Positions 44,912-55,343 of a DNA stretch of 64,000 bases are shown in pieces. The notes beneath the pieces are model-generated. The model searched no databases. It was not told where the DNA came from and saw only the letters and a program-made list of their open reading frames with translations. This DNA is from Pseudocercospora fijiensis CIRAD86. Lineage: Eukaryota; Ascomycota; Dothideomycetes; Mycosphaerellales; Mycosphaerellaceae. Made by a program: the position numbers and the translations under genes. The stretch lies in the NCBI RefSeq assembly GCF_000340215.1, contig NW_006921540.1, positions 1,730,377-1,794,376 on the forward strand, given 5' to 3'. The stretch's first letter is position 1. Each line of letters starts with the position of its first letter.

Positions 44912-45300
44912 CTACTCCCACCCAACCCAGCACTCAGCAGAAAGCTTCTTCTGGTGACACTTGCCCCATTTAGCGCCTTTGCTAGCAGCGGACAAAAGAA
45001 AGTAAGCGCATTTGTCGCCGATGCAGTCCTTGGGGCTCTCCCAATGTCCGTTGCCCTTGAGGTAGAAGCGGTGATTGCCACATTCGTAACCGCCGCCTTC
45101 CCATCGTGCTGCGCGAAAAGTCTAGTGAGCGAGTAGGGATCGATCAATCGGGCGAAGTGCTTACGGCTATCGTGCAGCTCGTCAACGCATTGTACTAGTT
45201 TCGCGGCATCTGCTTCTGCGGTCAAGGGACCGTTGGATGTCTCGAGGCCGGCGACGAAGGAGGCCAGAATGGCAGTAATGAGGGTGGTGCTGAAATGCAT
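44912..45300 (-). CDS. small secreted cysteine-rich protein (110 aa, two exons)
   Basis: Model: exons 45300-45165 and 45108-44912 (minus), joined by a 56-bp intron with GTAAGC donor, CTCAC branch-like site and GCGCAG acceptor, phase 1. Unspliced, the signal-peptide frame runs into a low-information tail; spliced, it enters a frame rich in Cys, Trp and Gly that ends at TAG. Residues 1-18 are a signal peptide (MHFSTTLITAILASFVAG). The mature part has six cysteines (QCVDEL, YECGNHRFYLKGN, KDCIGDKCAYF, GKCHQKK, AECWVGWE), consistent with three disulfides. Size, secretion and Cys content are those of fungal effector-like or antimicrobial small proteins; no family is recognised and no activity is claimed. 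A TATA-like box is at 45413. It lies 1.3 kb from a RIPped transposon block on one side. Confidence 0.75.
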
Positions 45301-45412
45301 GGCTGTTGGAGTGTTTGATCGACTGTGGTGAGTTTTGTGGTTGCTGAGTGGCTGTGACGGCGTCGTTGGACGATGTTGGTAAGAATGGGATATTGCTGAT
45401 AGAATCTATGCT

Positions 45413-45418
45413 CTTATA
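45413..45418 (-). promoter_or_regulatory. TATA-like box of the secreted-protein gene
   Basis: TATAAG (minus strand, in CATATAAGAG), about 113 bp before the ATG at 45300. Weak evidence by position and sequence only. Confidence 0.3.
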
Positions 45419-46695
45419 TGTTCGCGCTGGCTCTCCTCGTCCATAATTCGAAGTAGCGCCGAGCAGGATTTCTGCTACTCAAGTCCAGCTCCTCCTCCTT
45501 CCTGCAAGGTTTCGACTCAGCTGGCACTCATCGTGTGGAGGTGCGCTGTTATGGCGACGTCCTCTGCATAAAGATGGACTCGATCTGGTCCGGGTCACGT
45601 TGAACGTTGATGTCACGATACGAGGAATTGGATGGTTGCTCTGCCTCTCTAGGCGGTTTCGCGATTCCTTGCACGACCGACCTGTAGCTTTGCTGGTAGC
45701 AATGTCGAACACAGCCTCCGCAACGGTCATACAGCTATGAGGCTGAACCACTGGCATGTGGAGTTCGGTAGTATAGCTGAAAAGCTTTTGTAACATATCA
45801 GAGCACGGTGAGGCTGATCCGACACTGCCAGGATATCAGCCTTGCTGTTCCATGATCGGCCTTTCTCATGAAGTACCGAAGTCGCCTTTGCCATATCGGA
45901 CTATGGCAGCATTTTCGTGTGCAATGCACTCTCGATATTAGTATAGCAATGCGTCGCGATTTGAGATATCTAGTCAGGAGCTGAGGACCAGCATCTGTCG
46001 GTGGTCTCGTTATATAGTGTGCTTTCTACAATCAAGTCGTTGCCAGACTACACTCTTCGTATACGCCGTGAAGTGCGAGTGGTCTTGGTGTCCTGAGAGA
46101 TAAGGCTTTGTTGAGTGTATGTCGAACGCACTTGCGCTCAGCGTGGCATGTTGCTCTATCGTTGATTGACTACAACGAGCTTTAGCTAGAGATTGTTGAC
46201 TTCCAACTGTTCTTGACTTGACACATCGACGCGGCAGATCGCGACGCTGGTGAAGACCTAGAAGAGGCATTGTCAGCGTACGAGAGAGCTTAGGAACTCG
46301 ATTGTCTAACTAAGGATCGTGGTGGAGTTTAAGGCCGTAATAGCGTCAAGCGGGCGAAGTAGGGTATATCAAGTGTTTCAGGAGGAAAGTGTCTGAAGTT
46401 GTGTAACAATCTCTGCAACGTGAGTTGTGATATTCAATACGTCGCGCTATACGCTTGGACACCCCAAACCTCTTATTCTAGGTCGGTTATGGCTTGAAAC
46501 CATACGATCTCGGTATGCGACGAATCCTTAGCGTACGGGCATCTCTATAATACAGGTCCCGAGTCGTTCTCTTCTTAGCAAAACCTAGAATGGAAACGAA
46601 GGTTGCTATCGTTCAGCATCTGTTCTACCTCGAGGAGAATCAGATGGAACGCCTGAATCCGCATAGCGCGACTTATTGAATACAGCAATACTCCG
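45419..46695. other. gap without supported gene
   Basis: Non-RIPped sequence of 1.3 kb between the two small secreted protein genes. Minus-strand frames at 45796-45479 and 46270-46010 start with ATG but have no signal peptide, domain or convincing composition. It may hold a degenerate gene or only regulatory sequence. Confidence 0.35.
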
Positions 46696-46986
46696 TCAGT
46701 CGCATATGTTTGAGCAACCCAGATTGTCCTGACCACCACCGATTGATGGTCGGCAATATGCCACTCCATTATGCGTGTGACAGTGTCCAATGAAAGGTCC
46801 CTCTTCGTGGTCCTGAGAACAGTTCAATTAGTAGGGGCTCGCAGAGTGACGGAATACAGCTCTATTTAAAGACGAGGTCCTTACATTCCCCGAACAGCAA
46901 TCGCAAACTTTCGTACATTCCGAGGGATATTCTCCGAGTGTAAGCCCGACGAGGCAGAGTAGTATAGCAAAAATTCTAGACAGCAT
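46696..46986 (-). CDS. small secreted cysteine-rich protein (72 aa, two exons)
   Basis: Model: exons 46986-46885 and 46812-46696 (minus), phase 0, with a 72-bp intron that has a GTAAGG donor, a textbook TACTAAT branch site and a TTCTCAG acceptor. Exon 1 codes MLSRIFAILLCLVGLTLG, a clear signal peptide, and then EYPSECTKVCDCCSGN; exon 2 adds GHCHTHNGVAYC and NLGCSNICD before TGA. The mature chain of about 54 residues has eight cysteines and ends two residues after the last Cys-containing motif, as in compact disulfide-rich peptides. No known family is recognised; fungal effector, antimicrobial peptide or defensin-like are possible roles, and none is shown. Neither exon would be found by length alone. 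It is 1.4 kb from another gene of this type on the same strand. Confidence 0.8.
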
Positions 46987-47000
46987 TGTAGCTAGACGTT

Positions 47001-47058
47001 GGCAGTAGCAGGCGTTTCAGGCACCAGGCGTTTCAGGTAGTAGGCGTTTTAGGCAGTA
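47001..47058 (+). repeat. 16-bp tandem repeat upstream of the 72-aa secreted protein gene
   Basis: About 3.5 units of a 16-bp sequence of the type GCACCAGGCGTTTCAG, starting only 15 bp upstream of the ATG at 46986. The units furthest from the gene already show TpA changes. Confidence 0.7.
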
Positions 47059-47345
47059 GCTAGTAGCCGGCGTACTAATATTGAATAAAGGGAATTAGAA
47101 ACGCTAGAGAAGGCGAGGGCTAATATTGAATATATATATACCTTCGAAGACGGCTTATCTAAGCAAAGCGAAGTAAGCAGGCATAAGCCGGAGTATTCGA
47201 GGAGCTTGCGACGAGGGTACGAAGGTGTAATCTATTTACGAGCTAGGTAGAAGAATAGTCGGAACTTGTATACTTAATGCTATCACGTGGAAAAGAATTT
47301 ACCGGGGTTTAGTCTTAAGATACGCTTAGTTCCTGCTAGGCCTCT
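47059..47345. other. short AT-rich stretch
   Basis: About 290 bp with partial RIP-like composition and no gene. Probably a transposon relic between the secreted-protein gene and the disrupted gene at 47,346. Confidence 0.3.
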
Positions 47346-47895
47346 GGTTGGGAAGGGGAAGAAGGATCCAATGGCCTGAATGCCTGTAAGACAAGCAATG
47401 CCTGATCAGAACGGCAGGCAGGAGGAACGGCAGACAGGCACTGGATTCTGACTCGGCTACCCTCCAAGGCAGCAGTAGTGCCGCAGCACCTGCCTGAGTG
47501 CGACCTGCCGATGGATACCTTGCCTTAGATAGAGTTCCGGCAGAGAGATGGAACGCAGAATTGCAACGTACAAGGGGGCCTCGTTCGACAACAGCTGGCC
47601 TATCGATGCCTTGTCGGCTGTCGACTTCAGCAGCATTATGTCCGCTTCAGCTGTCCTCATCGAGCGGGTCAAGAACAAGCTCATCAACCGCAACCGGGAC
47701 AACCAGCACTCTCTTGTCTAGAGAAAGCCCTCTCGGGACTGACAACTCGACATCAGTGGCATATTCATTCAACGATTCTCCATCAGCGGTAGTCGCCAGT
47801 AGTTCCAGATCGATATCGTCTTCCTTGGACATGATTATGGCGACCTCGTCGATGGGCAGTATGGCGAACGTTTGACGGCCTTGCCGTTGGATTCC
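47346..47895 (+). pseudogene. 5' part of a Ser/Thr-rich gene split by a Copia element
   Basis: Non-RIPped plus-strand sequence; the best frame (47,498-47,875) is Ser/Thr-rich (LSSSSGSRTSSSTATGTTST, SFNDSPSAVVASSSRSISSS) like the sequence right of the Copia insertion at 47,896. The frame ends in TGA at about 47,873, and its phase does not match the right half directly, so an intron or frameshift must be assumed. Its start is not found. A minus-strand frame over the same bases (acidic, 47,832-47,647) is the alternative. Confidence 0.4.
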
Positions 47896-48077
47896 TGTTG
47901 TGAATCGTGCTAAGGATGCAACTAATCATCGGATTGACAACTATATAACTATACAAAGAAGAATTAGGAGCCTGCTATAGAAACTGTAGTTAATATACCT
48001 ATTGTGTATCCTTCCTCTTAGTATAGGTTAGCTAATAGTATTAGCTAACCAGTATATTACCTGACTGAACTACAATA
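47896..48077 (-). repeat. Copia 3' LTR
   Basis: 182 bp beginning TGTTGTGAATCGTGC on the plus strand; next to CTCCCCCTTAGG, the complement of a polypurine tract, on its inner side. Confidence 0.92.
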
Positions 48078-49966
48078 CTCCCCCTTAGGTAGAGATAATA
48101 TGCTATTCAGATTAGATACTTCAAATCTAGACTTAGAGTTTCACTTTATCTTCTAACTGCCTTCAGATATTAGACTATATCTGCTTTATATACAGCCTTG
48201 CTATACCACTTATACGTGCTTATGTTACATTGTTTGCTAATTAGTTTGCTTTAGAGTAATGTCCTTAGTCGTAATTGCAGAGTTAGTAGGCGCCTATAAA
48301 AGACACTTAAACTTGACTAGATAACTTAAACTTTTACAATCTACTCTTTAGCAATCCCCTAAGTACTAGCAGCCTCTACTAGATTTCAAATTCTTACTAA
48401 GACCTTTTAAGTCTAATAGCTAGTCGAGACTTTATTATAGCGATAATTCTTTACCCTAGCCTAGGGAGTATAGCGAGTAGTATAGGTAGTAGTAGCAGCG
48501 GCGGCGGTAGTAATAATCTAAACAAGAATCGGTACCCTTCGCGTTATAATAAGCTCTAGCTTATAGAGACTAGTAAGTGTTGCTATTAGAGTTTCCCCTT
48601 TTCTAACAATTTGCTAACTAGGCGCAGTCCTTAAGGAAGTTTAGTTAACTGTCGCGATTCTCTAGAGAATCATCTAGTACTTAACTAATATTAGTCTAGA
48701 GTAGACTCCGCCTTAGCTACGTAACGTTGATATTAGGCATTTTATTATAAGCTAGGATAATGCTCGGCTATTTCTAAGTATGCCTCCGCGTCTACGTAAG
48801 GCGGCTAAGGCATTCAATTTAGGCTTAAAATCGAATGTTAACTACTTGCCTACCGCGCTTGTATATACGGCTGCTACTAGACGCGTATATACTAGTAATA
48901 GCTAGTGCGGTCCTTATAAGCAGTTAAAGGGTCCGTACTTAGAGTATATAACTCTAAGTTATCGAATTAACGGTTAGGATATCGCTTTCCTAAAGGGCGC
49001 TTATACTAACTATACTAGCCTAAATTATTATAGTTAATGCGAGTTCTCTAGTAAGTTAAATCTAGTCTTATACATTTTTTTAAAGCAAAAACACTAATTC
49101 TTTTGTTAGGTTACGTCTCTCGGCTACGCTCTAATACGAATCGTTAGACGCCTATAGCGCCTCTGCCGCCTCGCAATCCGGGGAGTAGAGCAGGTACTAA
49201 TTAGCGTCGTCTATACGTGCTAGTCCCGTCTAGTATCGATTAGAGTACTCCTTAGGGCGCTTAGGCAGTAGCAAATTTGCTACTATAGCAGGCAAATGCT
49301 TATGCCTAGGCTGCTACTTAGGGACGTAGTCGCGGTCTAGGTTCTAGGTTGTCTACTAGTCCTAGCTCGACTCGTAATTCTAGTAGTCCTTAGAGGGGTT
49401 TCTCTAATTACGAAGACAGTAATACTAAGATAGGTAGCTAATTAGGGAGATTCGGTTTTTTTCTAGTAGACAGAGAGCTATAATGTATATTTTCGATTTT
49501 GAAATAGGCTAGGCAGTCTATATTAGTAAAAGCCTTATAGCATTCGAGAGTTTCTAACTCTTAAGGGCTAGGGTATTTCTTCCTACTTAGTCTTAATATT
49601 GTTATTGCGAGCGAAGCTCGCCTTATAATAACAAGGGTACTATAGTAGCCGAATCCCCTAAGAAATTACTACGTAACTCCCCGGATTTTAGAAGCTAAAG
49701 CTCTAATTGGCTATATTCTACACGAACTAGTAGGACGGACAAACTCGGCCTCCGAACCTTTTACGCGATATCCTTTTACGTTACTTCCTTTAAAGCGCGA
49801 CAATAACAATGCGCCAACACTACTACTAGTAGCACGCGCCTAAGGCTAGTATTCCGTCCGTTAAAAGGCTAGTATTACGCCCGTAAAAAGACTAGTACTA
49901 GCACTGCTAGGACGGTACGGTAGAACTGAGCCTCCGGAAAATTACGTGCTAACTATAACAAAACCT

Positions 49967-50189
49967 GCAACGACTACGACTAGCGACCTGCAACGACTAC
50001 GACCAGCGACCTGCAACGACCACGACTAGCGACCTGCAACGACTAGCGACCTATAACGACTAGCGACCTGCAACGACTAGCGACCTACGACCTATAGCGA
50101 CTACGACTAGCGACCTACAACGACTAGCGACCTACAACGACTAGCGACCTACAACGACTAGCGACCTGTAACGACTAGCGACCTGCAAG
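49967..50189 (+). repeat. 17-bp minisatellite in the Copia tail
   Basis: About a dozen tandem copies of CGACCTGCAACGACTAG-like units, several with a 6-bp CGACTA extension. Variation between units is largely C/T, i.e. RIP-like. Confidence 0.9.
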
Positions 50190-50193
50190 GGTA

Positions 50194-50252
50194 TATAAGG
50201 CGGAAGCTTCGCTCGCACTTTGTAGGTACGCGGAGCCGCCTACAAGCACATA
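50194..50252 (+). repeat. 59-bp segment shared with the Helitron-like element
   Basis: Aligns without gaps to the minus strand of 60819-60878, about 53 of 59 bases identical. On the coding side both read NMCL, stop or Gln, AA-x-R-x-Y-x-VRAKL-x-PY, so the shared segment may derive from a protein-coding gene. Confidence 0.75.
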
Positions 50253-50379
50253 TTAAAAGAAATTTTGTAGCTTAGACTGCATAGTATAGCCAGGCTGTTT
50301 CCAGAAATTAGAATAAAATTCAATAAGTATATAAAGCTTGTTTTCTAATCCTATAAATAAGATTTTTCTTTCTAAAGGA

Positions 50380-52000
50380 GTAACTTAGGAGTTTGTCCTA
50401 GAGACGCTGTATTATTAGAGAATTTTGTTTAGAGATTTGGGCTTAGTAAAACAGTCCGCTAGCTGTTTGTTAGTAGTAACGAATTCGATACTAATCTTTC
50501 TTTAGGTATACTGTTCTCTATAGTAGTAGTTCCTAAGGGAAACGTGCCTTAACCTCTTAGAATTAGTGTAGTCCTTAATAAGGGAAATGGCTAACTAGTT
50601 GTCTATCTAGACATAAATCCTGTTAACTTCTTCCCTAGTAAGTAGTTGAAGCTTAGTTATTAAATTTCGGAGCTAGCAGATTTCTCTATATACTTCTGTT
50701 AGAGCAATATACTCTGCTTTAGTACTAGAGAGTACGACTTCCTTCTAGAGCTATAATCTCTATATAATTGGAGTATTATTAAGAAGCATAAGGGCGCCTA
50801 ATATTAATCTTGATAATAAAGGGTTACTAGCAAAGTCTACGTTAGAGTATGCCTAAAATTCTAAAGTTTTCTTCTTTCTAAAGACAAGTCCTTTATCAAC
50901 TATACTAGCAATATACCTCTAGAGATGTTTAGCAGCTATAACATGCTTAGGTCCGGGATTCTAAAGGAACCTAGCAAGGTAGTTAACGGCGTAGCTAATG
51001 TCTAGTCTAGTCTAGTTAGCTAGAAACTATATTTCACCAATTATAGTATTAAATAGCTAGTAGTCCTAACGGTTATAGGGGGTTATAAGAGGCTCGTAAA
51101 GCTTCTTAAGTAGATGCTTTATTAGCTTATACTAGTCTAAGCTATACTTCTAAAGCTTCTCTTTAGTATAGTATATCTAGGAGACAGTAAGGTTTCCCTC
51201 CTTGTCTTCCTTTAGATAAAGGCCTAGAAACAGGTTAGACGTAACAATCTTAATTGTATACTTCTTGCGAAGACCTTCAATTAGAGCATCGATCTTTACC
51301 TTAGAGGTTCTAAAGATTTAGAAGTTATCTATATAAAGGAGGACAAGAATACTATTACCTTGCTATAGGCAATAGTTACTCTTTATCCTACTTAGGCTAA
51401 GTTAACGAAGAGTGTCTAAAGCATTATAGTACTAGAGATTAGCAGCCTACTTGAGGCTATACAATCCTTTTCTAATACGGATAATCTACTTTAGAGGGTG
51501 CTTCTTAAACAGGTGCGCGCCTTCTAGGGGCCTAATGAAAATCTCTTTATCTAGAGGGGGATTTAAGAAAGCAGTCTCGATATTAACCTATCTTCGCTTC
51601 TAGTTTTTGTTTACTAAAAGCCTAAGGACAAGTCTAGTAGTAGCTGCTCTTAGTATAGGAGCATAGGTGTTAACATAGTTAAGACCTTGCTTCTATATAA
51701 AGCCTCTAGCTGTCTATCTTGCCTTGTATTTGTTAATAGAGCCGTCTAGCAGGTATTTGATCTTGAAAACCTATTTTCCTATTAGAGGTGTTCTACCTTT
51801 TAGTAGGGATTCGGCTAGAATCCACTCGATTGTACTAGACTTTTTAAGAGACCTTATCTCTTTTATAACGGCTTTTCTCTATTTATCCTAGTTAGGCCTT
51901 TTTAGGGCTTTAGCTAGGGTTATTAGGTCAGCTAGCTTCTAAGCATCTTTTATAGTAGCAGCTATAGCAATCTTAGTGATCTTGCTATAGTCGTACTTAG
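50380..52000 (-). pseudogene. Copia reverse transcriptase and RNase H
   Basis: Minus frame: the active-site strand at 51321-51335 reads YIDNF with LVLLYIDNF, so the second Asp of YVDD has become Asn. Next come LRKKYTIKIVTSNLFLGLYL, LITPYNR, TRLDISYAVNYLARFL, then the RNase H region SSTKAEYIALTEVYREI and KQLADYFTKPKSLNKIL. All are Ty1/Copia hallmarks. Stops are TAG/TAA. Confidence 0.88.
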
Positions 52001-52899
52001 CTACAGCCCTACTAGACCTAAGTCGTACTTCGGCTTAAGGAGGGTTTAGTTAAGGTAGGTTAGGAGCCCTCTTTCTCTTGCTAGTAGTCTTAGGGACTTA
52101 GAAGGGAGTGATTAGGGTGTCTTCTAGTTTAGCAGTATCTGTTTCTTAAGTGTGCTAATCTTTCTTAGGAGCAGCTTCCTACTAGGCAACTAGTAGTTCT
52201 AGTTAGTGATTTTAGAGTGTTAGCTTATCAGCTATAAGTATTAGCTAAGGTAGTATTCCTTGCTTAAGTGTACCTTGCTCCCCCTAAGCTATAAGGGAGT
52301 CTTCCTAATCTTCCTAATTATAAGCCTACTAAGGCTAAGGGATGCTACCTCTAAATAGCTCCCCCTAAGGTTCTAAAGAGTACTAAGGTGTTTGGTTATT
52401 ACTAGGGAATAGTGCTAGGATTCCTAACTTAAATAAGAGGTTAGACTGGGTTTCAAGTACCTAAATAGTCTCCTAAGGGACAGCTAGTCTTAAATACTCC
52501 CCCTAAGCTTAAAGGGTACTTAGAAGCTTAGTGAAATTGTCTTTATAGACAAAGTCCTCGTTAAAGGTAACGTATAGAGAGAATCTAATATTATACTGCT
52601 ATACGCCATTCTTCTAGTACGGGTTCTAAAGTAGATAGTTTATTAATGAATTTTCTTAGAATCTAATAAACTAGTAAACGAAAGCTCTTAGTACAAATTT
52701 CTAGGAGTTAAGTCGTTCAACCCCGGATTCGAGGTATTTGAATACCTTATAGCTAAATCGTCTCGTCTTAGACAGGTCAATGTCTGTACTGCCGATATTT
52801 AAGTCTGATTCGAAAGCCTTAAGTAGAACTTCCTTAGTTCTTAAGTTTACTAGTCTATTAGTTAGGTAAATCGAATACATTACTATAAAGTACTAGCAG

Positions 52900-53700
52900 T
52901 ATATTAGTAGGCTAGAGTTAATTATTATTGCTCTTGCCTTAAGCAGAATCGTCTTGTTTAACGACTCTGTAATGCTATTCTGCTCCGGTATATATAGTGT
53001 AGACACATCCTATCTAATGCCAACTTCCTCTATAAAATATACTAGATCGTTGTTAGTAAACTCTCCCCCGCTATTACTAAAGATAATCTTAGGGATTTTG
53101 TTGTATTACCTCTTAATTCTAGTTATCTAGTTAGTTAGCTTGTTACTACTTGTTACCTTGTCTTTATTTCGAAGTAATAGACCCTACCTAAGCCTAGTTT
53201 TAGCATTAGTTAGGATTATAATATACCTGTTTCCAAACAGATTAAATAGTTGTACGCTAACAAGGTTAATATAGACTTCGTTAAGGGCTTTTTCTAGTCT
53301 GGTTCTGTATTCTCTTAATACAACTCTTTAAGCTCTCGAGAGCTTGTAGGTCTTATAGTGCTCGAGTTTAGATATATTAACTTCTTCTAGGCCTAGAATG
53401 GCTTCCTTAGTAGCTATTAGGATCTTGTTGCCGACGTAGCCAAGTCTCTAATGCTATCTTAATGTGTCCGCTCGTAGTCTAGCGATAGCTAGGGCTAATA
53501 GCTACCCTTTCTAACTCGATTCTAAGTTTAGTTTTGAAGCTAAGCCTAGCATTTTAACTCTAGTATCTTTAAGGGCAAGTACTCCTTATACTTCCTTAAC
53601 CTTTCTAATTAGCTTGCCTTTAAGCATTAAAGTGCCTAAAGGTCTATTTAAGTGAATGCTACATTTCTTCTAAAGACGCTCTACTAAAATTAGGTTATAA
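52900..53700 (-). pseudogene. Copia integrase core
   Basis: Minus frame with GLLRILTKVTSSNKLTN, KIIFSNSGGEFTNNDLVYFI (normally DNGGEF; the Asp is Asn) and IEEVGIR. The order gag-integrase-RT is the reason for calling Copia. Confidence 0.82.
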
Positions 53701-54149
53701 TCTAAGTTCGGGGAGTAGAGGACGTCTATTAGAGTAATTAGGGTTTTCTTTCCTTTATAGGTTAGGAAGATATTAACAGTTCCTAATCGTAATACACTTA
53801 ATTTTCCTACTGCTTAGGAGAACTGAATAGGCTTAGTTAGGTGCTTGAGATCGCTAAACTAGCTCTTATTCCCTATAATGTGTAGTAATGTACCTATATC
53901 CCAAACTTTTGTGTTAGCTATTAGGTTCTTAGAGCTTGCTATAGCTAGTCCCGGCTTTGCAATAGCTCCCCTAATTAGGCCCCTACTAAGGCCGTCTAGC
54001 TAATAGTCTCCCTTATCTTCCGAGTTAGAGGAGGAGTCTGATTTATCTTTGTTATTGTTAATAGCACTACCAGATTTGCCCTTTCCTTTGCCTTTACCCT
54101 TCTTGCCTTTGTCTTTGTCTTTGTCTTTGCTCTTGTCTTTCTTTCCCTA

Positions 54150-54900
54150 ACTAGGTAGTACTATATTAGGGTATTGCTTGTAGCACTTAGCGTTAGTATG
54201 CTTATACTTGCACTAAGTGCACTAGTCGTCATTATTGCTAATAGCCCCTCTAACAAGCTTTAAGCCGCTAGATGACTGTCTAGGAGGCTTTTCTCTCCTT
54301 AGGGACGTTATTATTGCTTTAAGGGAGGAGTCCTTAGCTTTAGGCTTGTTATTATACTTCTAGGATCTGAGCTATTCGTAACTAGAAAGGCCCTAAATAA
54401 ACAGCATCCTAACAAGTATATTAGGCATCTTAATGTCTAATAACTTTACAGGCGCTTCTATTGTTATAACTGAGCTAGCAAATTGTTCTGTCGATGTTTA
54501 GAATCTATTGAACTACTACTAGAAAGATTCGTAGTACTGCTAGGTATTCGGATTAGTAAGGGGCATCCTAATATGCCTAATGAGTTTAATAGTATTAAAT
54601 ATATCTACGGTTACAATAGGCTTGTATAGAGCCTTAATATGGTCGTATGTATCCTTAGCTAACTTAGGTGTATTACCGAAGTCTAGTCTAAGGGCAGGGT
54701 CGAGTCTAGTAATAAGTATGCCTAGGGCTTAGATGTCTTTCTTCTTCTAGTCCCTAAACATATCTCTATACTACTAATCGGCTGAGTCCCCTATAAATAT
54801 GCTTTTTAGAGGTAGTTTTATTTCATTAGCCTAGTTAAGTCTATAGAATACTATACCAACTAGGTCCTTTTCTAGAAGGGCCGCCTAGAATATAAGCTTC
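54150..54900 (-). pseudogene. Copia gag with zinc knuckle
   Basis: The knuckle at 54183-54221 reads CT, stop, CKYKHTNAKC: C-x2-C-x3-H-x4-C with all four ligands kept and one Trp changed to TAG. A Lys-rich repeat (KDKDKGKKGKGKGKGK-like) follows at about 54,060-54,140. The N-terminal gag part is broken. Confidence 0.75.
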
Positions 54901-55161
54901 TAGTCTTAGAAGTTGATCCCCTTCCTAAGAACTTGATTCTCCTTTGCTGTCTTTGTCTGATTAGTATCTATCGTTCCTAGCTGCCTTTTAGTATAGTGCT
55001 AGGCAGGGCTTATAAGGGACACTTGCTAGGTTTTAGTCCGAACTAGAGCTCTTAACTAGGTACCTAATAGGTCTAGATAGCTAGCTCTATTTAGTAGACT
55101 CTAGAAACAGTTCTTTTATAGTTGAACTGGATAGGTGAGCGTATACGCCGGGCTTATAACC

Positions 55162-55343
55162 TATTGTAAATCGTACTAAGGATGCAACTAATTATCGGAT
55201 TAACAACTATATAACTATACAAAGAAGAATCAGGAGCCTGCTACAGAAACTGCAGTTAATATACCTATTGTATGTCCTTCCTCTTGGTACAGGTTAGCTA
55301 ATAGTATCAGCTAACTAGCATATCACCTGACTGAACCACAACA
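55162..55343 (-). repeat. Copia 5' LTR
   Basis: 182 bp, starts TATTGTAAATC (TG changed to TA) and ends CCACAACA, then ATTCC. GGTTATAAGCCCGG follows the LTR on the minus strand at the primer-binding position. Confidence 0.92.

Larger units (their letters stand above)
48078..50370 (-). other. long non-pol tail of the Copia element
   Basis: 2.3 kb between RNase H and the 3' LTR. No protein domain recognised. It contains a perfect palindrome GATTCTCTAGAGAATC at about 48,657, an inverted pair of a GCGAGCGAAGCT motif (about 49,613 plus and 50,201-50,215 minus), a minisatellite (49,967-50,189) and a 59-bp segment shared with the Helitron-like element at 60.8 kb. It is far longer than usual Copia 3' tails and may include a further insertion. 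Confidence 0.6.
47896..55343 (-). mobile_element. Ty1/Copia LTR retrotransposon, RIP-degraded
   Basis: A 7,448-bp element with 182-bp LTRs (47896-48077 and 55162-55343) and a perfect 5-bp target duplication ATTCC (47891-47895 and 55344-55348). Direction minus: gag with zinc knuckle (about 54,900-54,150), integrase (about 53,700-52,900), reverse transcriptase/RNase H (about 52,000-50,380). Integrase before reverse transcriptase is the Copia order. An unusual 2.3-kb tail with a minisatellite separates pol from the polypurine tract and 3' LTR. Confidence 0.93.

Noticed and set aside
49967..50189. tandem array as a possible CRISPR
   Set aside because: The units are contiguous, without unique spacers, and the genome is eukaryotic; it is a minisatellite.
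49607..50226. possible MITE bounded by inverted GCGAGCGAAGCT motifs
   Set aside because: The repeats need gaps to align and no target duplication is seen; kept only as an observation on the Copia tail.
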